Assembly (NCBI GenBank): GCA_033002965.1
Contig: JAURVB010014040.1
Location: 1 to 64,000, forward strand
Source of the DNA: Piper betle
Lineage: Eukaryota; Streptophyta; Magnoliopsida; Piperales; Piperaceae
Length of the DNA stretch: 64,000 bases
Direction of reading: 5' to 3'
The notes below the pieces were generated by a model. It made no database searches, was not told the origin of the DNA, and saw only the letters and a program-made list of their open reading frames with translations. Below, in pieces: positions 25,107 through 37,390 of this stretch. Position 1 is the stretch's first letter. Each line of letters begins with the position of its first letter. A program made the translations under genes and the position numbers.

Positions 25107-26534
25107 TAAGAAACTTAATTAACATAATTATCTTGCTTAGTTATTCATCAAACCTCATTAGTTAACCTTAATTAGGTTTAGGGGTTTTTGGTATAATTAG
25201 TGAATAAAAATTCTTCTTACCCAACCATAATTAACCGAATGAGCTTAACCCAGATTTCTTTGAAAGGCCAAACGATATTTGAATGGGCTGAAATTCGGAT
25301 TGGTAGGCCCTCACACTTTAAGGGGCATGCTCAAAAATTTCTTAGAGTTAGTCCATGACCTAGTTTGTCATTTTGGCCCATGGACCAACATGACAAACTA
25401 GGCCCATTAAGTTCGGGCTAAGATGATGGAAACAGTTTTCCTAAGCCGCTAACTAAACTTCCTAAGACTTGTTCTTGGGTTTGGAGACTACAAGTGGGTT
25501 TGGATAAATTAAGAGAGTTAGTCAACACCATAGGCTTTGATACTGTAAAATTTAAGATCGAAATCACAAGTATTTGGACCTGAGTGGATTTGGAAATTGG
25601 AAGTATTGGCAAAAACATTTCTGGTACATACTGGACCTACATGGGTAGGAGAATTTTTACCAAAAAATATACCCAAATAATGAATACTAAATTTTAGTTT
25701 GATGAAATAGGAATACAACTGAGGTCTAGGTAAAATTTTGAAAATGTTACTACTAAACAACTAGGTTTAGGATTTTGAAAGTGAAGCTAGGGAACTATGT
25801 TTCACCCTTCATTCCTGAACACTCCACAAATACCGACTAATATGTTATATATATGATTTTTATCTAAGCCCAAACTTATTTAGTTTTAATTAGACACTTA
25901 GTAGGTAATTATATAAATTTTCACAGATTCTATTGAGTCTTTTAATAAGCTCAACCAGGAACACAATCACCATGTATGACATATCACAACAAACAAACAA
26001 CATGCAAAAGTCCAGTTTTAGGGGTTTTGTTTAACCCCTTTTATCAATAGATAGATAATATAACTCCCTAGAATAATACAAAATAATGTATCAAAATAAT
26101 GCCTACAACAAGGTGTAAAAAATTGGGAAAATGAGAGGTTAAGTCACTGTAATAGTGAAAGTTGCTACCTTTCACCAAGTTTGGCACCTATACATGCTTA
26201 AAACGGCTAAATCACAAGAAATATGCTAAATAAAAATTTTATATCTACCTCTTAAAAATATTCAATGTAAAAATCATGCAAAAATATGGTCTACAACATG
26301 AGATATAAAATTTCTATCGAAACCGTGCACATAGAAGCATACAGATATTGCAAAACTCAAAACTATTTTCATACTTATTAAAATGATGTCACTATAAATC
26401 CTAATTACTTCTAATAAACTTATCTACATGATAAAAATATAATAAAAATACAAAAATAGTCATACAAGAATGAAACAGACACAAAACATGCAAAAAAATG
26501 GAAGAAAGGTGAGACATACGAGGATAATGGAAGA

Positions 26535-29369
26535 TGTAACACCCCGTTTCGGCTCACCCGTGAACCGACCCGGAAATGTCACCGGCGACCGAACCGTTCG
26601 TTAATCTACTAGATTCGGTTAAGCCGACCAGGATCTACTCTCGGCGTCTCAAGATGAAGATGCAAATATGAAATGCATGAATGAGAACGATTGGGTTCTA
26701 ACGCGGTCCTACATGCATGCTATGATGTACAAGCAAAAACAAGACAAAATAATAAATGAGAAACCAAAAGAAAATATATAATATTTTATGAAAATACGAT
26801 AACACATAATAATCTACCATGACATTAAATCATTATCTCATTCATTTTTACCCGAGCCGAGTCTGAACTCCAAGGCTCCCTACTCATTCATATTTATCAG
26901 TTCGTTTCATAACAAGTAATTCATCAAGACAAAAACATTGTAATAATCATCCACACAGCATTAAACAACCATCATTATACATTACACGCGGCAGGTACAT
27001 GTGTGCGCGGTTCCGTGCTGCTCCTCCGCAGTCCCGACAGCTTTCATCGCTCGCATTCCTCACCTACATATATATAGAAAAACCGTCAGTAACGAGTGTT
27101 ACCGGCCCGGAAAATAACTAATATCAATCTGGCACAGGAGAGCAAACTCTCCTGTTGAATCAAAACCATATACTTCCTCAAGAACTCTCATCAGGGCACA
27201 TACGGGAGCCGTCGTCGTCGGGCCGTCGCCCTCGGGTCGACAGCGTCCCCCTATCTTTCTCATTCTCATACCTTGGCCATTTCTCTATTGCTTCTCGCAT
27301 CAAATTTCATTCCTTACCGCCCTCTGCACCTTCCATATTACTCCTGGCCTTGAGCACAAAGGCCGAGCACTCTCAGGCAGTCGCCTTCAGTACCCTTTGA
27401 ACCACAAGTCTAGACATGCGCTGCATTGCAGTACCCGTAAACCTCCACACTTCTCCGGGTTTGAGGAACTCAAAGGTGGAGTTGTCCGGATCCTTCGGGA
27501 ACGAAGTGGGTTCTCCCCAGCTCCAGAGCCCGCTCTTCCGGGCACACGCCCTATCTGAAGACGTGGCCGCAAGTAACCCTCATTCCATCTCTCACCGAAA
27601 ACACGAAAACTATATATATATAGGCCTGGGTTGGGATTTATACAATAGGCCCGAAGGCATCGTGAGTTGGATCTGAAGTTCGAAAACAAACTCGAGGGAT
27701 CTCATCCTCGAGGGTTATTAATCCGAAATAAAACTGTTGGCTAAATGGCCCGAGTTAAGTGGGATCCGATAAAACGCCACTTAACTCGTCCTGCACATGA
27801 TAAATCAAATATACAATAGAGTAGCGTAAAACAGAGAACGAGTCCTAAACGGACCTGGTAGAAGCTCCAAACGGGTCCACGCGCCTAGGCGGCGAGCTCC
27901 TACACCGTACCTACACAATCAAGCTAAAAACTAACGCCCGCATGATGAATCACACATCCTATAGCATGCACACACAATCAACACAATCACGCATCAATCA
28001 ACACACATCAACCTATATCAATTCTAGCAAGTCTACTTAGGCTAGTTTGCATTAGATCATGATCATTACCTAGTTACCCTAATTAGTTTCTTAGTCTCCA
28101 TTTTTAACACCACTCAATCAAACAAATTTCATATTTTATCCTTAATCAAATCTACATTTATACATATTATTATAACACACAATTCACCAATCCTAGCATG
28201 CAATTCTAATAATCAATACTTTCAAATAATTAAGTTAAAATAAATTATACCTCGCGTCGTCGAAAATCGGCGACGGCTAGGGTTTCCGTTTCGTGGCTCG
28301 AAACTCGAATTCGGCACCTAGCGGCGTCCGAAGTCCGATCAGATTGGACCGGGTGCGTTCGGCGGATGATCCGGCGAATTTCCCACGAATCCAATTTTCC
28401 GGCGGTTCCGGCGGTTTTCCGGCGAGTGTCGGCGGTTTTCCGGCGAGCGATTTCGGGACGGGGCAATCAGGGGGTCTATCGGCACCAGCTCGACGAGCTT
28501 GGTCCGATGGCGGTGTCAAACAAGGTAGCCGAGGCGGCGATGGCCGTCGGCGGCGGCGTTGAAAACGGGCGGCGGCGGCGGTGTGCTCCGATCGGGGCTC
28601 CGGCCGGCCTCGACGGCGGTCGGGAGGATGGGGGAAACGTCGGCAATGGCGAGGGGGTGGTCGTCGGGGTCACAGCGGCGGCGGAGCGGCCCGGACGGCG
28701 GCGAATCGACCGAGGGAGCGCGTCGCGGCTCGTGGGGCAAATCCGGCGTCGTGGCGGCGAGGCAGTGGCCGGGGTGGGTCGTGGCGGCACGGCGACTTCA
28801 CGGCGGGGCGGGGCGGCGTCGATTGGCGGCAGCACGGCGTCGGCAGCGGCGGCAACGAGAATGAGGGGCGGCGAGGGTTTGGGTGAGAATGGTCGGGAGG
28901 AAGAAGAAGTAGCGTGTGATGGCATTTTTGTAAATTAAACTTGACTCGACTCCGACTCGAGTCAATAATAATAACTATCTCCTAATAAATCCTAAAAAAA
29001 TCCAAAAAAATTGGGAAAAATCCCGTAAAATCAAACAACACAGCAACATCCAAATGATATGCTCTATAACTAATAACCCACCCAAACTCGCCTATATCGC
29101 GTCCTAATTCGTCATTCGGCCCTAAAAATATTCTACGATAAAATAAAAATAACAATCAATACTGTATACCTCCATATACTTGATAACCCATTTTTCATCA
29201 TCTTTCAGGCGTTATCATCGTACACTTGAGCATACATGACCCTCATCGCTCATAACTCACAACTGGCCTCAGCTCAGCTCGCGGTCCATGAAGCTGACTC
29301 GACTCGAACTAACGGTTGAACCGACTGGTTCACTCCCGTAAAACTCTGACTCGAGTCATGGGTTTTATA
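26535..29369 (-). mobile_element. Solo LTR of the TGTAACACC family with 5-bp target-site duplication, copy 2
   Basis: A 2835-bp unit starting TGTAACACCCCG and ending GACTCGAGTCATGGG-TTTTATA, flanked by the direct repeat GAAGA (26530-26534 and 29370-29374). The final TA replaces the expected CA by one transition. TG...CA-like ends with a 5-bp duplication and no internal gag, protease, reverse transcriptase or integrase indicate a solo LTR left by recombination; the parent would be a long-LTR, probably Ty3/gypsy, element. Landmarks in order: CCGTCAGTAACGAGTG (27083), CCGGGTTTGAGGAACTC, GGCTAAATGGCCCGAG, AACGAGTCCTAAACGGAC, a GC-rich core (28.25-28.93 kb), then TGACTCGACTCCGACTCGAG. The strand choice is inferred from the core and from the GGTGTTACA end. 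Confidence 0.8.
28250..28930 (-). other. GC-rich core of LTR copy 2
   Basis: A GC island with open frames on both strands (up to 190 codons on +, 149 on -). The - strand frame starting at 28925 opens MPSHATSSSSRPFSPKP and is Pro/Ala/Arg-rich. Simultaneous openness in several frames is what GC-rich DNA gives by chance, so coding is doubtful. The - strand also contains TTCCGGCGG-type repeats (as CCGCCGGAA) near 28380-28450. Confidence 0.5.
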
Positions 29370-29758
29370 GAAGATCTCTTAGGGCTTCTTTGTAACATTT
29401 TATGTCTGGTTCATCCTTCAACTAAATTGAACTAAAATGTTATATTATTTAATATTTTTATCTCTTAACTTAATTACACGAAAAACCACACCCATAAAAC
29501 CTCTAAAGATCTTAACCTACTTGGCAACTTGGATGGAAGGCAACCACTACCTACAACTGCAACAAGAAATAAAAAAAGAAAAACAAAGGAAATATGAACA
29601 TTATTCAAGATATTATAAATTATTGAAAATATAAGTTTCTAAAATAGGGAGTTATTACATCAGTATATTAAGCAGAGAGTAAAGATGTTCAATGACCAAA
29701 ATAAAATGGGAAAACAACACGACAACAATGCTACGAGAATATGTGTATGTACGAAAAC

Positions 29759-30620
29759 TGTAACATCCCCTTGTATCCACTATCGACACTTTAGGCACAC
29801 TACCTACATAAATATTAAAAGAAACAAAATGTCAGTAACAAGTTATGCAACAAGTTACCGGCCCGCAAAATGAAATAACTATAATATCAAACTGGCATAT
29901 GAACTTAGTAGTTCATATTAAAGTAAAATAAGAAGGGGATAATATACCACAAAAGAAACACACAACACCTAAAGGAAACTACACCAACATGCGACCTGCA
30001 GCTGATCGGGCAACACCCTTTTTCCTATCCTCTCCAATTCCACCATGCTCCTCTCCTCTATTTTTTGACAGCAAGCCAAGTACACAACAATCATGACATA
30101 CGCCACAGAATATGGTACTCATAACCCTACACCTCTCTGGGTGTGAGAAGCTCGTAGATGGAAGGGTGCAAATGATGCTCCAAGAAGAGAAAGTAGAGCG
30201 TTGTGCCGATCCTATCGATAAAAAAATAACTGGGCTCCTCAACAGGTCGTGCCCTGGGACTTACCCCTTGAAGTGAGATTTACCCAAAACAATCTCTAAT
30301 GATCTTCCCACTCTCAAAATTGTAAAAACATAATATAATAACAGTAGGCTTAGGTAAGGAATAATAATATTAATAGGCCTCTAGAAAAAAGCAACTTGCG
30401 ATGGATCTTTTGGTTTTCAAAAATAACTCAAGAGATCTCATCTTTGAAGGTTATTAAACATGACATCTAAATGACTTGAATTAAGTGGGTTACAATAAAA
30501 CTGCCACTTAACTTGTCTTATGATATAAAACAGCCCACCTATCAGATAAGCGTAAAATAAAAAATGAGGTCCTAAACAGACGTGGTCTCAAAGCTCCAAA
30601 TAAGATTGATCCGTCGCATC
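29759..30620 (-). mobile_element. LTR-family fragment, copy 3 (truncated)
   Basis: Starts TGTAACATCCCC at 29759 and keeps the block GTCAGTAACAAG...GTTACCGGCCCG (29831-29868), a GGGTGTGAGAAGCTC variant (about 30138), AGGAGCCC-like sequence, a TTAAGTGGGTTACAATAAAAC block and GAGGTCCTAAACAGAC (about 30565). The GC-rich core and the far end are missing, so it is truncated at about 30620. Confidence 0.6.
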
Positions 30621-30830
30621 CCTGAACATGACATGGTATACAAGTTTATACAATTTGTAAAATCAAATTGGTTGCAATGTATAAAATGTACAAGGTATAC
30701 CGACATAACCAATGGTTAAATACTTCAGTTCCATGTTTCATGCATGTCATATAGGCAAAACTATAATGCTAGCAGCTCTTAGCGAGCACGGTTGAACATT
30801 ATTGACAAAAAGTTAGGAGAAAGCAATTAC

Positions 30831-31045
30831 ATTTACAAATGAATCATGGAAGTGCAGGCGAAGGAGGGATGCACGCATCCTCATCTCCTTGGCTATGACT
30901 TTCTCCACTTCGCGTCTAACAAAGGGAAATAACAGTGGGCAGGATATAAAATGGAAAGAGGTGGAGAGCTGAGCCGAACTGCCATCAACAAAGAGGAGAA
31001 GAGGAGACCACAGGTGACACCATTGGCTAAGAAGACCATGGCTAG
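30831..31045 (-). pseudogene. Class III peroxidase first-exon fragment
   Basis: Secreted plant haem peroxidases start with a signal peptide, then QLSxxFY-SCP and the distal-His block RLHFHDCFVN. Here the - strand reads a hydrophobic segment (LWSPLLLFV), SSAQLSTSFHF-SCP and AKEMRMRASLLRLHFHDSFV N, ending at a normal GT donor (exon end 30831, GTAATTGC). The distal His is kept, but the Cys after HFHD is Ser, which would remove a conserved disulphide. The ATG lies in another frame from the body, so the signal peptide is frameshifted. No downstream peroxidase exon follows; LTR copy 3 lies there. A dead fragment. Confidence 0.75.
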
Positions 31046-31059
31046 AAATTCTCTTTACT

Positions 31060-33100
31060 TTGTAATGAAGAACGTTGGAGCTGCTCATCAAGGGTTTATA
31101 TATTACACATATTGTACGAAGTAAGCACATAAGTTGGTAACTAGCAATACTACTTGGTTAAATTTTCTCACTATGAACAAAACCCAATTCTAGGGTTATG
31201 TTTCTACATAAGAAATTGAATGTAGTTTAACTTGGTACATTTGGTGATGGCTATGGCTAATTGAGCGTTGCTCTACCCGTGGACTTGTCCGTTGTTTCGT
31301 ATGGTTAAGACTCTTGACCCCAAGTTACTTGCCCAGTTCAATCATATCTAGCATTCGGATTGACTTTTCCATATATTTGTCTGATGGAAACTTCGCAGTT
31401 GTTGAGATTATAATTTGGTTACCTTATCCAATGAAATTCAAGATTACTGTTGATTGAGTGATTCAAGCTTCTGCAATAAGCATGGACTTCTAGCATTAAT
31501 AGGATGCTGAGCAAGAGGACACAACTAATCCAAGATAAAATGTCAACCTGTTGTTGAACGTGATCCTAACAATTGGCAAACGAGCCTACCGGTTGTTTGT
31601 TACAAACAAAGCTAACTAGTCTTTTCATGTAGTTTGGAGATGAAAAATAAGTGAAGTTGTGTATCATACGTTACATCCAAGGTTGGCCCATCAAGCATGA
31701 ATACTTGTAATCTTCCCATTGCACCAGACGTAGGGGTTCGGTCAGCATTTCCACCTCACTTGTATTAGGTTGGATCACCGTTGCCACCAATTATAGACTT
31801 GGAGAAAATTTTATTAAAAATGTAATTTTTTAAAAAATTAGGTCAAATTTAACAAAATTATGATATATACGGCTTTTCCTGCCACCTCAATGGTCGTGAC
31901 AGCCATTTAGATTTCGGTCCTTTCGGGACCCTATTATTCGTGTTGGTTTAGTTCTGCGTGGGCCTCTTACTTATTCTTTATGGGTTATATAATGTACTTA
32001 TTGTACCGACCAATAATCACGAGTGTAAGTTATTTCTTCAGCTATGATTAGATCTATAACTATAATGCTTGGTTTAATTAGTGCAAATTAATAGGTTTAA
32101 GTTATCTTTTCCAAACTAGTTAACAAAATTAAAAATTTGTAGATAGATCTCTATTTATATATTAGATCTTATCATAAGAGGTGTTGGATATGAATTAAGT
32201 TTTGAAAGTGATTACAATCCATCCATTTTTATGAAATTCTGTCCTTAGAAGTGTTTTTTTCAACCCGCGGTTACCTCCATAATCCACATCTAGTTCAACC
32301 CACTATCCAATTCAATTTTAAATCAGACTCTGATAGTATATGTAATGAACATATTCAAGTAAAAATTAATAGGCCTAGGTCTTTCTTTCAAATACTTGGT
32401 TAACTAAATTAAAGATTTATAAGCATATCCTTACTTATTTATTAGATCTTATCCCAAGAGGTTCAGGGGTTATTACAATAGTTATACCTCTATTAATATA
32501 TTGGATCTTATCACAATAAGTTTTGCATTTAAGTTTAATTTTGGGATATCACAGTTTATCCACTTTAAAAAATTCTATCTTCAAAATTATTTTTCTTTAG
32601 CTCCATGAGCCTATCCCAAGGTCAATCTACTTCAGCCTACCTTTCAATATACAGTCTCTGGTCGGCTATAATATTATTTATAATGACTCAACCTAAATAT
32701 AAATTGATAAACCTATGTCATCTCTTAAAAATAATTAATTAAGTTACAGATTTATAGGTATACCCCTTTTAGATCAAATCTTTCTCTATTAAATATTGAA
32801 TGTAACACTATAAATATTTAAATTAAAACTAGTTTTAAGATATCGCATGCACTTTGACAATCCTACTAGCCCGTTAATAAACAAGGTATGGGGGCAGCTT
32901 TCGTCACAAAAGGTTCTCTCGTGGATGGAGATTTTGCTACCAAAGAGATCACTTCTTCCTCCCTTGCCAAAATTCTAAGTTATGTTGTTTATTAGATATT
33001 TTTATATTCTTTCCAATTAGGGTTCGATGCAAACGTTGCATGGAGAAAATAGAAGATTACAAATGTTATAGACACAGATGGGTGTTGTCACTCTCTAATT
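31060..33100. other. Intergenic, no recognisable feature
   Basis: AT-rich sequence. Two stretches near 32.1-32.2 and 32.4-32.5 kb share ATTAGATCTTATC..AAGAGGT-like wording, as part of an old degenerate repeat. I see no gene. Confidence 0.4.
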
Positions 33101-36100
33101 TTGGTTGTGGCTGGTTTGGGGGAGCTGGCTGCGCGTTATGAAATATTGTTAATCTCGTGTATTGCTATGAGGGTTCATGCATATCCAAGTATCAATGATA
33201 GCGTCAGATACGCATCAGCAGACTGAGTTATCAATAGATATGAGAGTATACAGTTGATGATTTTATTTTATTTTCATGCTGTGAGCGTAGAATTAGTTTA
33301 GGCCGAATAATGCATTAGGACGCATTAGATGGTATTCGGGTGGGTTATTAGTTATACAACATATCATTTGGATGTTGTGTTATTTTGTTCGATTTTGTGG
33401 GATTTTTCCCATTTTTTCTAGATTTTTCTAGGATTTATTCCGAGTTAGTTATCATTCTTGACATGAGTCGGTGTCGAGTCAAGTCTTAGTTACAAGTTTG
33501 CCACCGCCCTGTACTTCTCATCTTCTTCCCCGACACTTCCCCTTCACCATCCCAAACCCTAGCCACCGCCCTTGAGATTTTGCCACCGCCGCTGATGCCA
33601 CCTCACCGCCCAGCCCGGCCGTGCCGTTGCCTCGCCACCTCGACCACGCCCGGCCACCGTCCAACCGTTGCGACGCCAGAAATTGCCACCATTTCCCAGC
33701 CGCTCCCGACACGATTCCACCGCCGTCTTCGCTAGTCTGCCACCGTTGTGACGTCGAAGCCCTTCCCCTCGACCTTCCTTACAGTTCCCCCCTATTTAGC
33801 GCCACTGTCAAGGCTGGATGTGGGTTCTATCTGAGCTACCAATCGCCCCAACTAAACTCGACCTCGTGACCGGTGGCCATCGCCGCCGCAGCTGCCCTTG
33901 TTGTCACCACCATTGGGTCAAGCTCGCTGAGACGGTGCTAACCCCTACCTCTGATTGCCCCACCGAAGTAGTCGCCAAAAACCACCGGAACTGCTGGAAA
34001 ACCGTCGGCACAGTCGCCAGAAAACCGCCAACTAGCCTTCACCCCCTTCATCCATCGGCACCGATTGCGAGGTGGTTCTTCCTTTTTTTAGAATTATTAC
34101 ATACATGTGGTGGTCATGGTAGCATATTGGAATTAATTTTATTAACTTCGTGATTTTAGTTTAATTAATTGTGAATTATGATAAACATGTGATGATTAGC
34201 GTAGATTGTGTTGCGTGATGTAAATGCTCGCTAATGGAGTTGTTAGTAAACAATTGATTAGTTAATTAAATGCTGTGTTAGCTAGTTAATTTATGAATTT
34301 GCATGATTTAGGTTTTGCATGCTAGTATTAAGTTAAATGGATTAAATTGATTAAACCATTGTCACCTAATTAGAATAGGTATGCTTTGGAATTGGAATTA
34401 AAAGTGTTAGGTAATAAGTAACATATGAAATCATAAAATTATTAAATTGATTGACAATTAGAGATTTAGTGTGATTGTTGAGATGATTGTCATGTTTGAT
34501 TAAATTAGTGTATGCATGTGGATATATTAGTTATATAGGCGTGCATCATATATGTATGGGCGTTAGTAAATAGTTATGTTCATTTAGGTTCGTTGCAGGA
34601 GCTCGCCGTCTAGGCACGAGACTACACTTGGAGCTTCTGACAGGTCCGTTAGGACACGCTTCTCAGGTTTTATCGCTCTACTCTATCGGTGATTTGATTT
34701 ATTGATCATAGGACGTGTCAGGTGGATGATTTATCGGACCCCACCTAACACGGGTCATCTGGTTGATTGTTTTCAGAATTAGTAACCCTCGAGGATGAGA
34801 TTCCTCGAGCTTGTTTTCGAAAATAAGATCCACCTCAAGTTGCCTTCGGGCCTATTATAATAAATCCCGACCCAGCCCTATAAATAGTTTTATTGAGTTT
34901 TCAGTGAGACAAGAGAAGATGAAACCGACTGCACGTACCATGAGCGGATGCCGTGACAGTCAAAGCGGGCTCTGGATTAGTGCCAGCGGACTGTTCCATT
35001 CTCGAGGGATCCTGACAACTCCGCGTTTGAGTTCCTCACACCTGGAGAACGTGGAGGTTTATGGGTACTGTTTAGTACAGCACATGTCCGGACTTGTGGT
35101 TCAAAGGGTACTAAAGGCGACTGCCTGAGAGTACTCGGCCTACGTGCTCAAGGCCAGGAGTAATATGGAGGTTCAGAGAGGGCTTAGGATAAAAGTTTTA
35201 CGTGAAGTACTGAAAAAGAAGTGCCGAGAGTGGCACAGTACCAGATAGATCGGGATGCTGTTGAGTCAGCTGCTCAACGGCTCCTCTGTAGTTGCCCTTA
35301 TGAGAGTTCTTGAGGAAGATATATGATTGTTTGCTTTCCATGAGAGTTTGCTCTCATGTTCCAGTTTGATATTAGTTATTTCCGGACCAGTGACACCCGT
35401 TGCTGACGTTTTTCTACTATATGTAGGTGAGGATGATGAATGGTGTATGCCGGCCTTGACGAAGGATTAGCGTTTGCATTGCACACACATACCTGGCGCC
35501 GCGCCGACTTTTGCGTAAGATGTGATGTGATTGGCTGTTGTAGTAGATTTACATATTGGTGTATATATGCATGTGTTTGTGAGGCTTGTATGCCTTGTTT
35601 TAGAAATGCTTGGAAATGTTTTGAGAAAAGCTCTAATGATGTGCTATGCTGAAATGAAAAGGAACCAAATGAGCTGAGTATGAAATTGCAGGTGGGCTAG
35701 ACCCAATTATAAGATGTGTTGTTGCTTAAATCCTATTGTGGTGTGCATTATGGTTTTATATATATACCCTATAATGTGCCGTGTTTTTAACAGGTCGTCC
35801 CCTTATTGCACTTTTAGGGGAGGCTCTGTCCGTTTTATTCTAGGTTTTATGAATTTTGTTGCTATTTTAATTATTTTGGTGTGTGGTTATTATCATGACA
35901 TTCACGTAGTATCCTGTTAGGGTTTTGCATCTCATTCATATATTGTTTGCGCATTAGCGGCGTGCTCCATCTTGAGATGTCGAGAGGGTTATGTCGTAGC
36001 CGTTTAGGTTTTGGGTCAGCCAACTTAATCGGTTTACGAGTAGTTCGATCCTTTGTAACAGTTCTGGTCCGGGTCAAGAGTAAACCAGATTGGGGTGTTA

Positions 36101-36102
36101 CA
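33100..36102 (+). mobile_element. Long LTR of the TGTAACACC family, copy 4, opposite orientation
   Basis: Ends GGGGTGTTACA at 36102, and the landmarks occur in reverse order relative to copies 1-3: a CT- and CCACCGCC-rich core with AAACCCTAGCC (33.5-34.07 kb), GTCTAGGCACGAG..ACACTTGGAGCTTCTG (about 34610), CCTCGAGGATGAGATTCCTCGAG (about 34787 onward), a TATAAATAG box at about 34880, ACACCTGGAGAACGTGGAGG, CTCAAGGCCAGGAGTAATATGGAGG, and GTTATTTCCGGACC (about 35376). TATAAATAG and the gene-like leader on this strand are why I take this as the sense direction of the family. The left end is diverged and has no clear boundary; about 33100-33180 is an estimate. Confidence 0.65.
34876..34886 (+). promoter_or_regulatory. 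TATA-box-like site in LTR copy 4
   Basis: TATAAATAG lies 0.9 kb downstream of the CT-rich core. The matching position in copies 2 and the FAR1-inserted copy is a (TA)n stretch of variable length. It is compatible with a Pol II core promoter, but no transcript evidence is available. Confidence 0.3.
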
Positions 36103-36690
36103 CCCACCCCCGCCCCTCCAGCCGCTGTTGCCCCTCCCACCAGCCACCACCCAACTGGGGTCTTGGCACGTCCACGGTGGCTGGGGTGGGAGCTCCGTCA
36201 CCGGGGGTCGTACCGATGTAGCCGACCCCCGCCTCCGCTTGCCGCCGCTGTAGTCGGGCTTGACTCGAGTCAGTAAAAAATTTACACGGTCCCGACTCGA
36301 GTCAGTAAAAAAATGAATTGGACACGACTCGTGTCAATAAAAAAATGACTTGGTCCTGACTCGAGTCAATAAAAAAGTGACTCGGTCCCGACTCGATTCA
36401 GTGAAAAATTGTATTGGTCCCGACTCAAGTCTATAAAAAATTAACTTGGTCCTGACCCGAGTCAATAAAAAATTGACTCGGTCCCTATTTGAGTCAATAA
36501 AAAAGTGACTATGGTCCCAAAATTAATAAATAATGTGTCCTAACTCGGTAAACGGTTTTAAAAATAATTATGCATTCAACTATATATTAAAAAAAATGGC
36601 ATACTCTTATATATTCTGATAACATTTACATTATGTTGATGAATTCGGAAGCACATCAGAGCCAAAACACCTAAGAGTCATCTCATTTAA
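36103..36690 (-). mobile_element. LTR-family fragment, copy 5, joined end to end with copy 4
   Basis: Immediately after the GTTACA end of copy 4, a GC-rich piece (36103-36255) is followed by a minisatellite of GACTCGAGTC units and by CTAACTCGGTAAAC...AAAATGGCATACTCTTATATATTCTGATAAC, which corresponds to the end part of copies 1 and 2. So this is the terminal third of a family member in the opposite orientation to copy 4. Confidence 0.55.
36262..36518. repeat. 32-bp minisatellite with palindromic GACTCGAGTC, 8 units
   Basis: Eight contiguous units of about 32 bp: GACTCGAGTCAATAAAAAAG followed by TGACTCGGTCCC, with substitutions. The decamer GACTCGAGTC is a perfect palindrome in units 1, 2 and 4 and degenerate elsewhere. 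The same motif occurs only singly at the end of LTR copies 2 and the FAR1-inserted copy, so it was amplified here. Confidence 0.9.
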
Positions 36691-37390
36691 TTTTCTTCCA
36701 CATGATGAATACAAGTACAAACCATGAAAGATCATGCTCGCGAATAACTTACAAGTTTGATTAAACCCAATTACAAATCTTGGACACAAGTTATAAATCA
36801 CTAAGATTAAACTGTTATTCTAGATTCTGTAGCTATCATAGTCGTTCTCCATCACTACTTTGAGATTCGGCATCACTACACCGACACTCCCTGAATAGAC
36901 TCCACGACTCCACTTTCATATAGAAAATTTTTTTGCCTATATATTTAAAAATAAAATATGGAAAATAATCACATAAATTATGTATAACAAAGATCAAACA
37001 AGGTTTGTGTTAGACAACATTACCGATGTTCTACAATTGCAAGGCAAGTGCGCTTATTATAATCAACTCCCCGTTTGTTGCAACCATGACATAGTCTATC
37101 TTTTACTATATGTTCCATTCCAAGTTCTTTATCATTCTTCCACCTTTTACCACTTCCTTTTGTTTTTGATTGTGCCAGTGGATGTACTTATATTCCATGA
37201 TGCACTGGTATTCCATGATGTAGATCATCTACCACATCTTCAACCAAATTTTCTATCCCCTACAGTTTTTGCTTGGCGAGTTCAAATTTCTTAGATGGTG
37301 AATATGTCTTTTTGGCCTATCAATTGAATATACAGTGCAATTCTCCCCAATTAGAGAATAAAGTTTTATTGCAATCACCACGAAGTTCCA
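36690..37390. other. AT-rich spacer
   Basis: Nothing recognisable on either strand. The distal part may be the former 3' region of the FAR1-like gene on the - strand. Confidence 0.4.

Larger units (their letters stand above)
23464..26500. mobile_element. Probable related LTR-like element, borders uncertain
   Basis: Starts TGTAACACCCC at 23464 and contains a diverged version of the family block CAGTAA...GTTACCGG...ATATCAAACTGGCA (about 24396-24460). It lacks a GC-rich core and instead holds a 33-bp minisatellite. No gene is visible inside. The right border is not visible; it ends before the next family member at 26535. Identification rests on the shared start and one shared block only. Confidence 0.35.

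Noticed and set aside
26535..29369. Complete LTR retrotransposon between copies 1, 2 and the FAR1-inserted copy
   Set aside because: No gag, protease, reverse transcriptase or integrase signature occurs between these units and two units have their own target-site duplications, so they are separate solo LTRs rather than paired LTRs of one element.
31038..31130. Small + strand frame beginning MARNSLYFV, similar to 19029
   Set aside because: The similarity is explained by the peroxidase leader on the - strand; the 19-kb version has a stop after five codons.
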